The notes beneath the pieces are model-generated. The model was not told the DNA's origin and searched no databases. It saw only the letters and a program-made list of their open reading frames with translations. From NCBI GenBank assembly GCA_937901335.1, contig CALCHC010000070.1, positions 1 through 28,157 on the forward strand: a DNA stretch of 28,157 nt, written 5' to 3'. Position numbers and translations under genes: made by a program. Position 1 is the stretch's first letter; each line of letters starts with the position of its first letter. Shown here one piece after another: positions 7,585-14,998 of the stretch. The stretch comes from an uncultured Phascolarctobacterium sp. (lineage in GTDB: Bacteria > Bacillota > Negativicutes > Acidaminococcales > Acidaminococcaceae).

Positions 7585-7599
7585 GTTATGTGAGGTTAT

Positions 7600-8457
7600 A
7601 TGAAATTTGATAAAGAAGTAATAATGGGAAAAGTATTTCTGTTGGCGGCGTGTGCTTCCGTGGTTTTGGTTATGATGATTTGCGGGTTCTTATTTGTAAA
7701 AGGATTACCTACAATGGCGGAAATAGGTGTAGGAAATTTTCTTTTGGGAACTAAATGGAAGCCAGGAATTGATGTTTATGGCATCTTGCCAATGATTTTA
7801 GGCAGTGTTTATGTTACAGCTGGTGCTCTTATAATTGGTGTACCTATAGGAATTTTAACAGCAATTTTTATGGCCTACTTTTGCCCGGAAAAGATTTATG
7901 GTGTGCTGAAACCTGCGGTAGAACTTTTGGCAGGCATACCTTCCGTTGTATATGGCTTCTTTGGGTTAGTAGTGCTTGTACCTTTTGTGAGAGATAATCT
8001 TGGTGGAACAGGTCTAAGTATGTTAACTGCGTCAATGCTTTTAGGAATGATGATTTTACCAACAATTATTAGTGTAGCTGAAGCAGCTTTGCGTGCAGTG
8101 CCGAAGTCTTACTATGAAGGTGCTTTAGCTTTAGGAGCTGACCATACTCGTAGTGTGTTTTCCATAATAGTTCCTGCAGCAAAAAGTGGTATTTTTGCTT
8201 CAATAGTTTTAGGTATTGGTAGAGCCATTGGCGAAACCATGGCAGTAATTATGGTAGCCGGTAATCAAGCTCGGATACCCCAAGGTTTATTGGAAGGTGT
8301 GCGTACTATGACTGCTAATATTGTTATTGAAATGGGTTATGCTGCTGATTTGCATCGTGACGCTCTAATTGCAACGGCAGTAGTGCTTTTCATTTTCATC
8401 GTGATAATAAATGTGGGCTTTAGTTATTTGAAAGGCAGGGTAGTGCAAGGTGAGTAA
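7600..8457 (+). CDS. pstC: Phosphate ABC transporter permease PstC
   Basis: 285 residues with about six membrane helices. The N-terminal region reads VMMICGFLFVKGLPTM, as in PstC. The transmembrane core has ELLAGIPSVVYGFFGLVVLVP, and the cytoplasmic coupling loop reads AVPKSYYEGALALGADHTRS followed by GRAIGETMAV, the binding-protein-dependent permease signature. It forms the channel with PstA. The start is ATG 7600, 16 bases after the intergenic stem-loop; the ribosome binding site (GTGAGG) is moderate. The stop overlaps the pstA start by 8 bases. Confidence 0.95.
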   Translation: MKFDKEVIMGKVFLLAACASVVLVMMICGFLFVKGLPTMAEIGVGNFLLGTKWKPGIDVYGILPMILGSVYVTAGALIIGVPIGILTAIFMAYFCPEKIYGVLKPAVELLAGIPSVVYGFFGLVVLVPFVRDNLGGTGLSMLTASMLLGMMILPTIISVAEAALRAVPKSYYEGALALGADHTRSVFSIIVPAAKSGIFASIVLGIGRAIGETMAVIMVAGNQARIPQGLLEGVRTMTANIVIEMGYAADLHRDALIATAVVLFIFIVIINVGFSYLKGRVVQGE

Positions 8458-9295
8458 GTATTTTAAGAAATATGCTGCCAATAAAACGTCTTTCTTTTTA
8501 TTAGGTAGTGTTTATTTGGCGGCAGGTCTAACTTTTTTGTCATTGCTATTTTTGTTGGTATATATCTTGGTACAGGGCTTGCCTCACGTAAATTGTGACT
8601 TATTTGCTTTTGAATATACTACCCAAAATGTATCCTTGTTCCCTGCAATTATAGATACAGTGCTGATGGTAACAATAGCTTTGGTATTGGCAGCACCTTT
8701 GGGGATTTTTACAGCAATTTATTTGGTGGAATATGCTAATCAACGTAGTAAGGTTGTGAATATTATTCGTGTTACAGCAGATACTTTGGCAGGTATTCCT
8801 TCCATTGTATATGGCTTGTTTGGGATGTTGTTTTTCGTTATGTTTCTGCAAATGGGTTATTCTATTTTAGCAGGTGCTTGCACTGTAGCGATTATGATTT
8901 TACCTTTAATGATTCGTACTACTGAAGAAGCATTAAAGTCTGTACCTGTATCTTACCGTGAAGGTAGTTATGCTCTTGGAGCAGGAAAACTGCGTACCGT
9001 TTTTAAAGTGGTGTTGCCTTCTGCTACATCGGGTATTTTAGCAGGCATAATTCTCGGTATTGGTCGTATTGTTGGTGAAACTGCGGCGCTTATTTATACT
9101 GCAGGTACTGTTGCAGCTTTGCCGGAAAATGTATTTTCTTCCGGTAGAACTTTGGCGGTGCATATGTATGTTTTAGCTAGTGAAGGCTTATATATGAAGC
9201 AGGCCTTTGCTACTGCGGTTATTTTAGTTATTATCGCTATGAGCATTAATGCTTTGTCAAATTATTTGGTACGCAAATTGATGAAAGGATATTGA
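8450..9295 (+). CDS. pstA: Phosphate ABC transporter permease PstA
   Basis: 281 residues starting at GTG 8450 ([11 protein letters not shown]). The gene overlaps pstC by 8 bases, which implies coupled translation. It has about six membrane helices, the PstA-like core [20 protein letters not shown], and the coupling loop [20 protein letters not shown] followed by [15 protein letters not shown]. The SVPxSYREGxxALGA pattern is the standard contact for PstB. The stop is 1 base before the pstB start codon. Confidence 0.95.
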   Translation: MSKYFKKYAANKTSFFLLGSVYLAAGLTFLSLLFLLVYILVQGLPHVNCDLFAFEYTTQNVSLFPAIIDTVLMVTIALVLAAPLGIFTAIYLVEYANQRSKVVNIIRVTADTLAGIPSIVYGLFGMLFFVMFLQMGYSILAGACTVAIMILPLMIRTTEEALKSVPVSYREGSYALGAGKLRTVFKVVLPSATSGILAGIILGIGRIVGETAALIYTAGTVAALPENVFSSGRTLAVHMYVLASEGLYMKQAFATAVILVIIAMSINALSNYLVRKLMKGY

Positions 9296-9296
9296 T

Positions 9297-10046
9297 ATGA
9301 ATAAACTTACTATAGAAAATTTGAACTTGTTTTACGGTGACTTTCAAGCTTTGAAAAATATCAACATGGAGATTGCAGCTAAAGAGATTACTGCTTTTAT
9401 TGGCCCCAGTGGTTGTGGTAAATCTACCTTACTAAAAACATTAAATCGAATGAACGATTTGGTGGATGGTTGTCGCATCGAAGGGAAAGTGCTTTTAGAT
9501 GGGGAAGATATTTATTCCTGCGAAGATGTGAATCTTTTACGCAAAAAGGTTGGGATGGTTTTTCAAAAAGCTAACCCGTTTCCCATGAGTGTTTATGATA
9601 ATATAGCCTTTGGCCCTCGTACCCATGGTGTTACTAAAAAATCAATACTTGATGAGATTGTAGAAGAATCTTTGCGTAAGGCTGCAATTTGGGATGAAAC
9701 TAAAGATCGTTTAAATAAAAGTGCTTTAGGTTTTAGTGGTGGACAACAACAAAGATTATGCATTGCTCGTGCGTTAGCAGTAGAACCGGACGTATTATTA
9801 ATGGATGAGCCTACAAGTGCTCTTGACCCTATTAGCACAATGAAGATTGAGCAGTTGGCATTAGACTTGAAGAAAGATTATACCATCGTAATTGTTACTC
9901 ACAATATGCAACAGGCAATGCGCATTTCTGATAAAACAGCCTTCTTTCTTTTGGGTGATTTAGTTGAATTTGGCAAGACTAAGGATATTTTCACAAATCC
10001 TTTACACAAAAAGACTGAAGACTATGTCAATGGACGTTTTGGTTGA
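9297..10046 (+). CDS. pstB: Phosphate ABC transporter ATP-binding protein PstB
   Basis: 249 residues, the typical PstB length. Walker A is GPSGCGKST (36-44), the signature is [15 protein letters not shown], Walker B is [13 protein letters not shown], and the switch histidine lies in IVTHNMQQA. The PstB-specific TLNRMNDL segment after Walker A and [18 protein letters not shown] are present. It energises phosphate import through PstCA. Translation is probably coupled to pstA. No phoU follows, although phoU commonly ends this operon and usually links PstB to PhoR. Confidence 0.97.
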   Translation: MNKLTIENLNLFYGDFQALKNINMEIAAKEITAFIGPSGCGKSTLLKTLNRMNDLVDGCRIEGKVLLDGEDIYSCEDVNLLRKKVGMVFQKANPFPMSVYDNIAFGPRTHGVTKKSILDEIVEESLRKAAIWDETKDRLNKSALGFSGGQQQRLCIARALAVEPDVLLMDEPTSALDPISTMKIEQLALDLKKDYTIVIVTHNMQQAMRISDKTAFFLLGDLVEFGKTKDIFTNPLHKKTEDYVNGRFG

Positions 10047-10056
10047 TGGATGTATA

Positions 10057-10065
10057 TGTTATAAT
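10057..10065 (+). promoter_or_regulatory. Extended -10 promoter before the DUF3783 gene
   Basis: TGTTATAAT (10057-10065) is a perfect extended -10 element without a clear -35. It lies just after the pstB stop, suggesting that the DUF3783 gene has its own promoter. Confidence 0.5.
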
Positions 10066-10093
10066 ATGCCTAAAATAAAATTTGGAGGCATAT

Positions 10094-10507
10094 ATGCTTA
10101 GATCTATATTAGCTTATAATTTTACTCCTGAACGTTTGCAAATGCTTAAAATGGTTGCGCTCCTTTGCAAGGCGCAAGTTAAAGCAGTTGCTCGTGAGGA
10201 TATGCTTCAACCTGTTGGCTACATGGCTGGCGTAAAAGGTATTGAACCTGTAGAAGAAAAATATGTTGGTGATGAAGCTACAGAAGAAATGATTTTCCTC
10301 TGTGGTTTTGACAGACCTACTCTTGATAAACTGCTTGTTGCAATTAAGAAAAGCAAATTACAACGCATTGAACTTAAAGCAATGCTCACTCCCCACAATG
10401 TAGGTTGGAGTGGTTTGGAGCTTTTAAAAGAAATTAGCGAAGAACATGAATATATGACTAAGAATGGCAGACCTATGCCGGAGGAACACTCTTCCACAAA
10501 AGCATAA
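10094..10507 (+). CDS. DUF3783 domain protein
   Basis: 137 residues from ATG 10094, with GGAGG at 10084-10088. It is soluble, with no signal peptide. The central part (MIFLCGFDRPTLDKLL) and the following AMLTPHNVGWSGLELLKEIS and EEHEY segments match my recollection of the DUF3783 family, small proteins of unknown function in anaerobic Bacillota. It sits where phoU often occurs after pstB, but it does not look like PhoU, which is a roughly 220-residue helical repeat protein. A separate promoter argues against a tight tie to the pst operon. Function unknown. Confidence 0.75.
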   Translation: MLRSILAYNFTPERLQMLKMVALLCKAQVKAVAREDMLQPVGYMAGVKGIEPVEEKYVGDEATEEMIFLCGFDRPTLDKLLVAIKKSKLQRIELKAMLTPHNVGWSGLELLKEISEEHEYMTKNGRPMPEEHSSTKA

Positions 10508-10515
10508 GTTTGTGG
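10494..10515 (+). other. Short stem-loop at the DUF3783-yajQ junction
   Basis: CCACAAA (10494-10500) pairs with TTTGTGG (10509-10515), placing the DUF3783 stop codon in the loop. A -10-like TAAAAT follows at 10516-10521. No T run follows, so I do not call it a terminator. Confidence 0.4.
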
Positions 10516-10556
10516 TAAAATAGACTGGATATTAAATTTTCTGGAGGTATATATAA

Positions 10557-11048
10557 ATGGCTAAAGATAGTTCCTTTGACGTTGTTTCTCAAGTAGATAT
10601 GCAAGAAATGGATAACTGCGTAAACCAAGTTAGAAAAGAAATCGAACAACGCTACGACTTCCGTGGTTCTAATGCAACCATCGAACTTAGCGAAAAAGAA
10701 GTAAAAATCGCTGCTGAAGACGAATATAAATTGGGTGCAATCATCGACATGCTCCGCCAAAAAATGGCTAAACGTGGTGTTCCCCTGCGTGCAGTAGTTC
10801 CCGGTAAAATTGAACCTGCTGCTAAAAACACTGTTCGTCAACAATGCGAAATCCAACAAGGCATTTCCAAAGAAAACGGCAAAAAAATCGTTGCTGCAAT
10901 TAAAGCAACTAAATTGAAAGTAAACGCTCAAATTCAAGACGACCAAGTTCGTGTTTCCGGCGCTAAGAAAGATGATTTGCAAGCTGTAATTCAAATGTTG
11001 AAAGCTGGGGACTTTGGTGTAGATTTACAATTCATCAACATGAGATAA
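10557..11048 (+). CDS. yajQ: YajQ family nucleotide-binding protein (UPF0234)
   Basis: 163 residues, the family's standard length. It starts MAKDSSFDVVSQVDMQEMDN, continues with EIEQRYDFRGSNATIEL, and ends GDFGVDLQFINMR, all close to the YajQ consensus. The fold is a pair of ferredoxin-like domains. Relatives bind nucleotides or RNA, and some bind cyclic di-GMP in other phyla; the role here is not known. ATG 10557 is preceded by GGAGG at 10543-10547. Codon use (many C-ending codons) resembles the well-expressed tyrS and trpB genes more than the neighbouring pst genes. Confidence 0.95.
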   Translation: MAKDSSFDVVSQVDMQEMDNCVNQVRKEIEQRYDFRGSNATIELSEKEVKIAAEDEYKLGAIIDMLRQKMAKRGVPLRAVVPGKIEPAAKNTVRQQCEIQQGISKENGKKIVAAIKATKLKVNAQIQDDQVRVSGAKKDDLQAVIQMLKAGDFGVDLQFINMR

Positions 11049-11067
11049 ACTCCATAAAGAAGGAGTT
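11048..11067 (+). promoter_or_regulatory. Small hairpin covering a ribosome binding site
   Basis: AACTCC (11048-11053) can pair with GGAGTT (11062-11067), which holds most of the Shine-Dalgarno sequence of the next gene. The loop is 8 bases. It could lower initiation unless ribosomes finishing yajQ open it. Confidence 0.4.
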
Positions 11068-11073
11068 GATTTT

Positions 11074-11490
11074 GTGAAGAAACAAAAATACGACGTAGAA
11101 CAATTCGACGAAGCACAAATCAATGATAGAACCCTTGTGCCGTACGAAAAAGAATATAGTGAAAAAGGTTTGAAAGATAAAATTGCCAAATACGGCAAGG
11201 TTATCGGTGCAGAGATTTTATACAAAGCATTGCAATTATGGTACGTTCTGCAAAAGGATGATGTTCCTGCCGGAACTAAAGCTGCCATTATGGGTGCATT
11301 AGGCTATTTAATCTCTCCCTTGGATTTTGTTCCGGACTTAACTCCTGTACTGGGTTATTCTGATGACTTAGTGGCAATCACTTTTGCTATGCTTAAAATC
11401 CAAGGCTACGTTGATGAAGACGTAAAAATGAAAGCTAAAAATATGCTTTCTAAAGTTTTCAGCGACGAAACTCTTTCTGCTTTAGACTAA
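11074..11490 (+). CDS. YkvA/DUF1232 family protein
   Basis: 138 residues from GTG 11074, with AAGGAG 8 bases upstream. The N-terminal third is charged and variable. The DUF1232 core is LGYLISPLDFVPDLTPVLGYSDDLVAI (about 75-101), whose SPLDFVPDL...GYxDDL pattern is diagnostic. The family is small, probably membrane-associated, and of unknown function. It follows yajQ by 25 bases without a terminator, so the two are likely co-transcribed. A terminator closes the unit. Confidence 0.88.
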   Translation: MKKQKYDVEQFDEAQINDRTLVPYEKEYSEKGLKDKIAKYGKVIGAEILYKALQLWYVLQKDDVPAGTKAAIMGALGYLISPLDFVPDLTPVLGYSDDLVAITFAMLKIQGYVDEDVKMKAKNMLSKVFSDETLSALD

Positions 11491-11504
11491 CTACGCAAAT
11501 TAAA

Positions 11505-11540
11505 AGACCTCGTTCCAAATATGGAGCGAGGTCTAAATTT
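11505..11540 (+). terminator. Bidirectional terminator between convergent units
   Basis: AGACCTCG (11505-11512) pairs with CGAGGTCT (11527-11534), followed by AAATTTTTT on plus and TTTAATTT on minus. It can stop both the yajQ-ykvA unit and the minus-strand mrp unit. Confidence 0.85.
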
Positions 11541-11549
11541 TTTATAAGC

Positions 11550-12404
11550 TTATTTTAAAACTTTTTCGATGTTTGCACAGCAAGCGTCAATTGCTTCAAG
11601 TTGTAATTCATCAGCCTTACCACTGTCACAAGCTTTAGCAATAGCAGGGTCAATAGGAAGCTGCGCCAAAACTTTTAAGCCGTAAGCTGCAGCGGTTTCT
11701 TCCAAATGACTTTCGCCAAAGATTTTGTAATCTTTACCGTTATCGGGGCAGTGGAAGTAGGAATAGTTTTCTACTAAGCCAAGGATAGGTACGTTCATCA
11801 TTTGTGCCATCTTCACTGCTTTAGCAACAATCATGGAAACTAGCTCTTGAGGAGAGGTTACAATGATGATGCCGTCAACGGGCAGGGATTGGAACACGGT
11901 CAAGGGAACGTCACCTGTTCCGGGAGGCATATCCACAAACATAAAGTCAATATCAGTCCAAACAACGTCTGTCCAGAATTGTTTAACCATATTGGCAATC
12001 ATAGGTCCACGCCAAACAACAGGGTCAGCTTCGTTAGGCAGGAACATATTGGCACTGATGATTTCAATACCGCTTGCAGAGGTCAAGGGCATAATGCCAA
12101 TTTCGTTGCCGCCAGCTTTTTGACCGCTTAAACCGAAAGCTTTAGGAATGGAAGGACCAGTTACGTCAGCATCGAGAATTGCAGTACGATGACCACGGCG
12201 TTTCATAGTAGCAGCCATCAGGGAAGTTACGAGGGATTTACCTACACCGCCCTTACCGCTGACAATACCGATAACTTTTTTTACGCTGCTCATGGGATTC
12301 AGGTGAGCAGTAAAATCTACAGGCTCGTGCTTACCTGCGTGTTCGCAGCCTGCACAGCTACTTTTACCGCAGGAAGTATTAGAGCATTGTTTTTCTTCAG
12401 ACAT
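11550..12404 (-). CDS. mrp: Mrp/NBP35 (ApbC) family Fe-S carrier ATPase
   Basis: 284 residues. The P-loop is GKGGVGKS (50-57), the second lysine-type motif is in ILDADVTGPSIPK (76-88), and the DMPPGTGD switch is at 158-165. These place it in the Mrp/NBP35 group of dimeric scaffold ATPases that carry and transfer 4Fe-4S clusters. The N-terminal tail has Cys7, Cys12, Cys17 and Cys20. The C-terminal motif, usually CPxC, reads CPDN here (219-222), so the second cluster-bridging cysteine of the usual pair is absent. GAGGCAG-type Shine-Dalgarno sequence lies just upstream. The gene follows brnQ with no gap: the brnQ stop directly precedes its ATG. It is the last gene of an mscL-brnQ-mrp operon. Confidence 0.94.
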   Translation of the reverse strand: MSEEKQCSNTSCGKSSCAGCEHAGKHEPVDFTAHLNPMSSVKKVIGIVSGKGGVGKSLVTSLMAATMKRRGHRTAILDADVTGPSIPKAFGLSGQKAGGNEIGIMPLTSASGIEIISANMFLPNEADPVVWRGPMIANMVKQFWTDVVWTDIDFMFVDMPPGTGDVPLTVFQSLPVDGIIIVTSPQELVSMIVAKAVKMAQMMNVPILGLVENYSYFHCPDNGKDYKIFGESHLEETAAAYGLKVLAQLPIDPAIAKACDSGKADELQLEAIDACCANIEKVLK

Positions 12405-13736
12405 TTATTCTGCCTCCTTGGGAGAACAAGCTTTCCAAATGAAGCCCAATAAGATACCGCCAAAGCAAGGAGTAATCCAGCCGAAGCCAATATCATAAAG
12501 GGGAACGATGGAAGCCAGGAATGTATTAGCGGTACCGGTATCAATGCCGGCAGCACGCAAACCATCAAAAATTGCAAAGATAGTAGTCAAAATAAGGCAA
12601 GCACGGAAAATGCGTTTGTCGCGTTTGAAAACATCTTTACCAACATTCAAGATAACCAAAGCGATGGTAATAGGGTAGAGCATGCACAATACAGGAATGG
12701 AGAAAGTGATGATGTTACCCAAGCCAACGTTGGAAACTGCGAAGCTGAACAGGCAGATTGCTGCAACAAAGTTTTTGTAAGAGATTTTGCCTTTGCTCAG
12801 TTTAGTGAAGTAATCAGGGATTGCAGTGGAAAGACCAATGCTAGTGGTAATGCAGGCGAAGAAAATAATCAAAGCCAACACAATTTTACCGAAGTTACCA
12901 AAATAATGAACGGTAATTTTGTTCAGCAGTTGACCACCGCTTGCTACCATACCTGTTACGGATACGCTGGTAGCACCTGCGTAAGCAAGAGAACCATAAA
13001 CTGCAGCTAAGCAAATTGCAGCGATGATACCTGCGTAAATACAAAGCTTAGTAAGTTGTTTTTGGTCTTTAACGCCGGTAAGTTCAATTGCACTGATGGT
13101 TGCTGCACCAAAGAGCATGGAGCAGAGCAAGTCCATAGTGTTGTAGCCTTCGAGGAAACCTTTGAAGAAAGGTACGTTAACATACGCATCGTGGGCAGCT
13201 TGTGCAGAACCCATGGGATTAAAGATTGCACAGCCAACGAGAGCAGCTAAGCAGATGAGGAGCATAGGTGCCATAAATTTGCCGATGCGGTCAACGATTT
13301 GGGAGGGATTGATTGCACAGTAGTAGGTGATTGCAAAAAAGATTGCAGAATAAATTGCAAGACCCATATCGTGCATACCTGCAGGAAGCAGTGCCACAAT
13401 ACCAGTATCAAAGGAAACTGCTGCTGTACGAGGAATTGCGAAGAAAGGACCAATAGTAAGTGCACAAAGGATGGTAACAATTCTTCCGTACATGGGGGAA
13501 ACAGGTTCTGCCATCATATCAGGATTATCAAAGCGGTTGATTGCCATTGCTAAAATACCAAGCAAGGGGAAGCCAACGCCACTGAAGCAGAAGCCTAAAG
13601 TTGCCATCAAAAGATTATCACCAGCTTGTTGTCCTAAAACAGGCGGGAAGATTAAGTTGCCTGCTCCAAAGAAGAAGGAAAAGAGCATCAAGCCAATAGG
13701 GATAATCAAGGAAAGTGAAAGTCTAGGTTGTTCCAT
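12405..13736 (-). CDS. brnQ: Branched-chain amino acid carrier BrnQ (LIVCS family), copy 1
   Basis: 443 residues with about 12 membrane helices. The N-terminal signature SFFFGAGNLIFPPVLGQQAG and the TIGPFFAIPRTAAVSFDTG segment are typical of the BrnQ/LIVCS symporters, which import Leu, Ile and Val with Na+ or H+. The SMLFGAATISAIE and FFACITTSIGL segments are also conserved. The protein is similar over its whole length to the plus-strand copy at 16284-17603. Start ATG 13736 has AAGGAAG upstream on the minus strand. It lies 14 bases downstream of mscL and abuts mrp, so the three appear to form one transcript. Confidence 0.95.
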   Translation of the reverse strand: MEQPRLSLSLIIPIGLMLFSFFFGAGNLIFPPVLGQQAGDNLLMATLGFCFSGVGFPLLGILAMAINRFDNPDMMAEPVSPMYGRIVTILCALTIGPFFAIPRTAAVSFDTGIVALLPAGMHDMGLAIYSAIFFAITYYCAINPSQIVDRIGKFMAPMLLICLAALVGCAIFNPMGSAQAAHDAYVNVPFFKGFLEGYNTMDLLCSMLFGAATISAIELTGVKDQKQLTKLCIYAGIIAAICLAAVYGSLAYAGATSVSVTGMVASGGQLLNKITVHYFGNFGKIVLALIIFFACITTSIGLSTAIPDYFTKLSKGKISYKNFVAAICLFSFAVSNVGLGNIITFSIPVLCMLYPITIALVILNVGKDVFKRDKRIFRACLILTTIFAIFDGLRAAGIDTGTANTFLASIVPLYDIGFGWITPCFGGILLGFIWKACSPKEAE

Positions 13737-13750
13737 CTACTACACTTCCT

Positions 13751-14197
13751 TTATTTAGCATCTTCTTCCAATTGAGAAGTGCAATGGGGGCAACGAGTTG
13801 CATCGTCAGCAATTGCAGATTTGCAGTAGGGGCATTTGCGGGGATCTTTTGCAGGCGGTTTTTCAGGCATCATTTTGTTGATTTGGCGAATCATTACGAA
13901 AACAACGAATGCCAAAATTACAAAGTCAAGTACGGTGTTAAGAAAAGAACCGTAAGCGAGAACCGGTGCGCCAGCTTCTTGAGCAGCTTTCAAAGTAGCG
14001 TATTCTTTGCCGTTAAGGCTGATGAACAAGTTGCTAAAATCAACTTTGCCCATAACCATGCCCAAAGGAGGCATAACTACATTGGAAACCAAGGAAGAAA
14101 CGATTTTACCGAAAGCACCACCGATGATAACGCCGACTGCTAAATCGACAACATTACCACGCATTGCAAATTTTTTGAATTCGTCAAAAAAGGACAT
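13751..14197 (-). CDS. mscL: Large-conductance mechanosensitive channel MscL with C-terminal zinc ribbon
   Basis: 148 residues. The MscL N-terminal helix and first membrane segment ([20 protein letters not shown], 8-27) with the pore-lining stretch are intact. The second membrane segment is [19 protein letters not shown] (85-103). It releases solutes when membrane tension rises after osmotic downshock. After the second helix the usual cytoplasmic helix is replaced by a CPYC...CPHC ribbon (C122, C125, C136, C139), which should bind one zinc ion in the cytoplasm. Such tails are known in some MscL proteins. The start ATG has GGAGGG upstream. It is the first gene of the minus-strand operon. Confidence 0.95.
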   Translation of the reverse strand: MSFFDEFKKFAMRGNVVDLAVGVIIGGAFGKIVSSLVSNVVMPPLGMVMGKVDFSNLFISLNGKEYATLKAAQEAGAPVLAYGSFLNTVLDFVILAFVVFVMIRQINKMMPEKPPAKDPRKCPYCKSAIADDATRCPHCTSQLEEDAK

Positions 14198-14248
14198 AAT
14201 AAACCCTCCTAAATATAAATTTCGTACTTCATTTTATTCTACTTTTGT

Positions 14249-14277
14249 TTGATTTTTCCTGCTTATTATCATATAAT
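14249..14277 (+). promoter_or_regulatory. Promoter of the DnaA-domain-I-like gene
   Basis: TTGATT (14249-14254) and a perfect TATAAT (14272-14277) are 17 bases apart, facing away from mscL. Confidence 0.65.
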
Positions 14278-14349
14278 TATAGGGAACTTTAACCTCTTGC
14301 GGTAATTTTATCGTAAGGATTTCAAAATAAATTATTGGAGGAATATCCC

Positions 14350-14691
14350 ATGGCAATTAGACCTGACTTAGTAGTACCTGGTGAAGGCGAGGAAAATTTT
14401 GCGTGTAACCAAAACCCCCGCGTAGTAACCATTCCTTTCTCTCCGCTGGAAATTCGTATGGAAAAAGAAAAACCGGAAGTTTTCAAACGCTTGCAAGTTT
14501 TGAAAGAAATCATTGGTGAAGACACCTTTAAACGTTTGGTAAGCAGAATCCACAACATCAACTACGCAGCTCCGCGTATTTTGATTGTTGCTAACAGCGA
14601 ATTGCATCGCACCAACATTGAACGTGAACTGCTTCCCGCAATCGCTAAAGCTTTTGAAGTAGACAACATCCGCGTTGTAACTCAAGGCTAA
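14350..14691 (+). CDS. Small protein resembling DnaA domain I, function unknown
   Basis: 113 residues from ATG 14350, with GGAGG at 14337-14341. It has no signal peptide or membrane helix. Residues about 44-111 (FKRLQVLKEIIGEDTFKRLV, then a turn, then RILIVANSELHRTNIERELL, ending in DNIRVV) follow the helix-helix-strand-strand-helix pattern of the DnaA N-terminal domain. In particular they echo its L.I.apN.f.r..ie.....I motif. In DnaA this domain binds DnaB, DiaA or SirA and self-associates. No AAA+ or DNA-binding part follows; the gene ends at 14691 before a tRNA promoter. The similarity was judged by eye and could be misleading. I do not recognise the family by name. Codon use suggests decent expression. 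Confidence 0.6.
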   Translation: MAIRPDLVVPGEGEENFACNQNPRVVTIPFSPLEIRMEKEKPEVFKRLQVLKEIIGEDTFKRLVSRIHNINYAAPRILIVANSELHRTNIERELLPAIAKAFEVDNIRVVTQG

Positions 14692-14709
14692 AAATTTTTA
14701 AAAAAGGTA

Positions 14710-14738
14710 TTGACATCTTCGTAGATATACAGTAAAAT
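14710..14738 (+). promoter_or_regulatory. Strong promoter of tRNA-Pro
   Basis: A consensus TTGACA (14710-14715) and TAAAAT (14733-14738) are separated by 17 bases, 35 bases upstream of the tRNA. Confidence 0.85.
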
Positions 14739-14773
14739 ACTCTATGTTGCTACGGTACAGATGTTAGTAACTA

Positions 14774-14850
14774 CGGGGATTGGCGCAGTTTGGTAGCGCG
14801 CTTGTTTCGGGTACAAGAGGCCGTGAGTTCGAATCTCGCATCCCCGACCA
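14774..14850 (+). tRNA. tRNA-Pro (anticodon CGG)
   Basis: 77 bases with encoded CCA. The acceptor stem CGGGGAT/ATCCCCG has the C1-G72 pair usual for bacterial proline tRNAs. The anticodon stem CTTGT/ACAAG encloses the loop TTCGGGT, giving anticodon CGG (reads CCG) with G37. The T arm contains TTCGAAT. It forms a single-gene unit with its own promoter and terminator. Confidence 0.95.
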
Positions 14851-14860
14851 TTGAAAATTA

Positions 14861-14886
14861 AGGACTACGAAAGTAGTCCTTTTTTG
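14861..14886 (+). terminator. Terminator of the tRNA-Pro unit
   Basis: AGGACTAC (14861-14868), a GAAA loop and GTAGTCCT (14873-14880) are followed by a T run. Confidence 0.92.
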
Positions 14887-14900
14887 TTTTTGTAAATGGT

Positions 14901-14929
14901 TTGCTTAAAACTAAACTATATTGTATAAT
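14901..14929 (+). promoter_or_regulatory. tyrS promoter
   Basis: TTGCTT (14901-14906) and a perfect TATAAT (14924-14929) are spaced by 17 bases. The leader that follows holds only a small hairpin (GCTTTCTGC/GCAGAAGC, about 14951-14971) and no T-box. Confidence 0.72.
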
Positions 14930-14998
14930 ATTATAGTCTATGATTATTAGGCTTTCTGCTTTGGCAGAAGCTTTGAAGATATTTGAGGAGGTTTCGAA

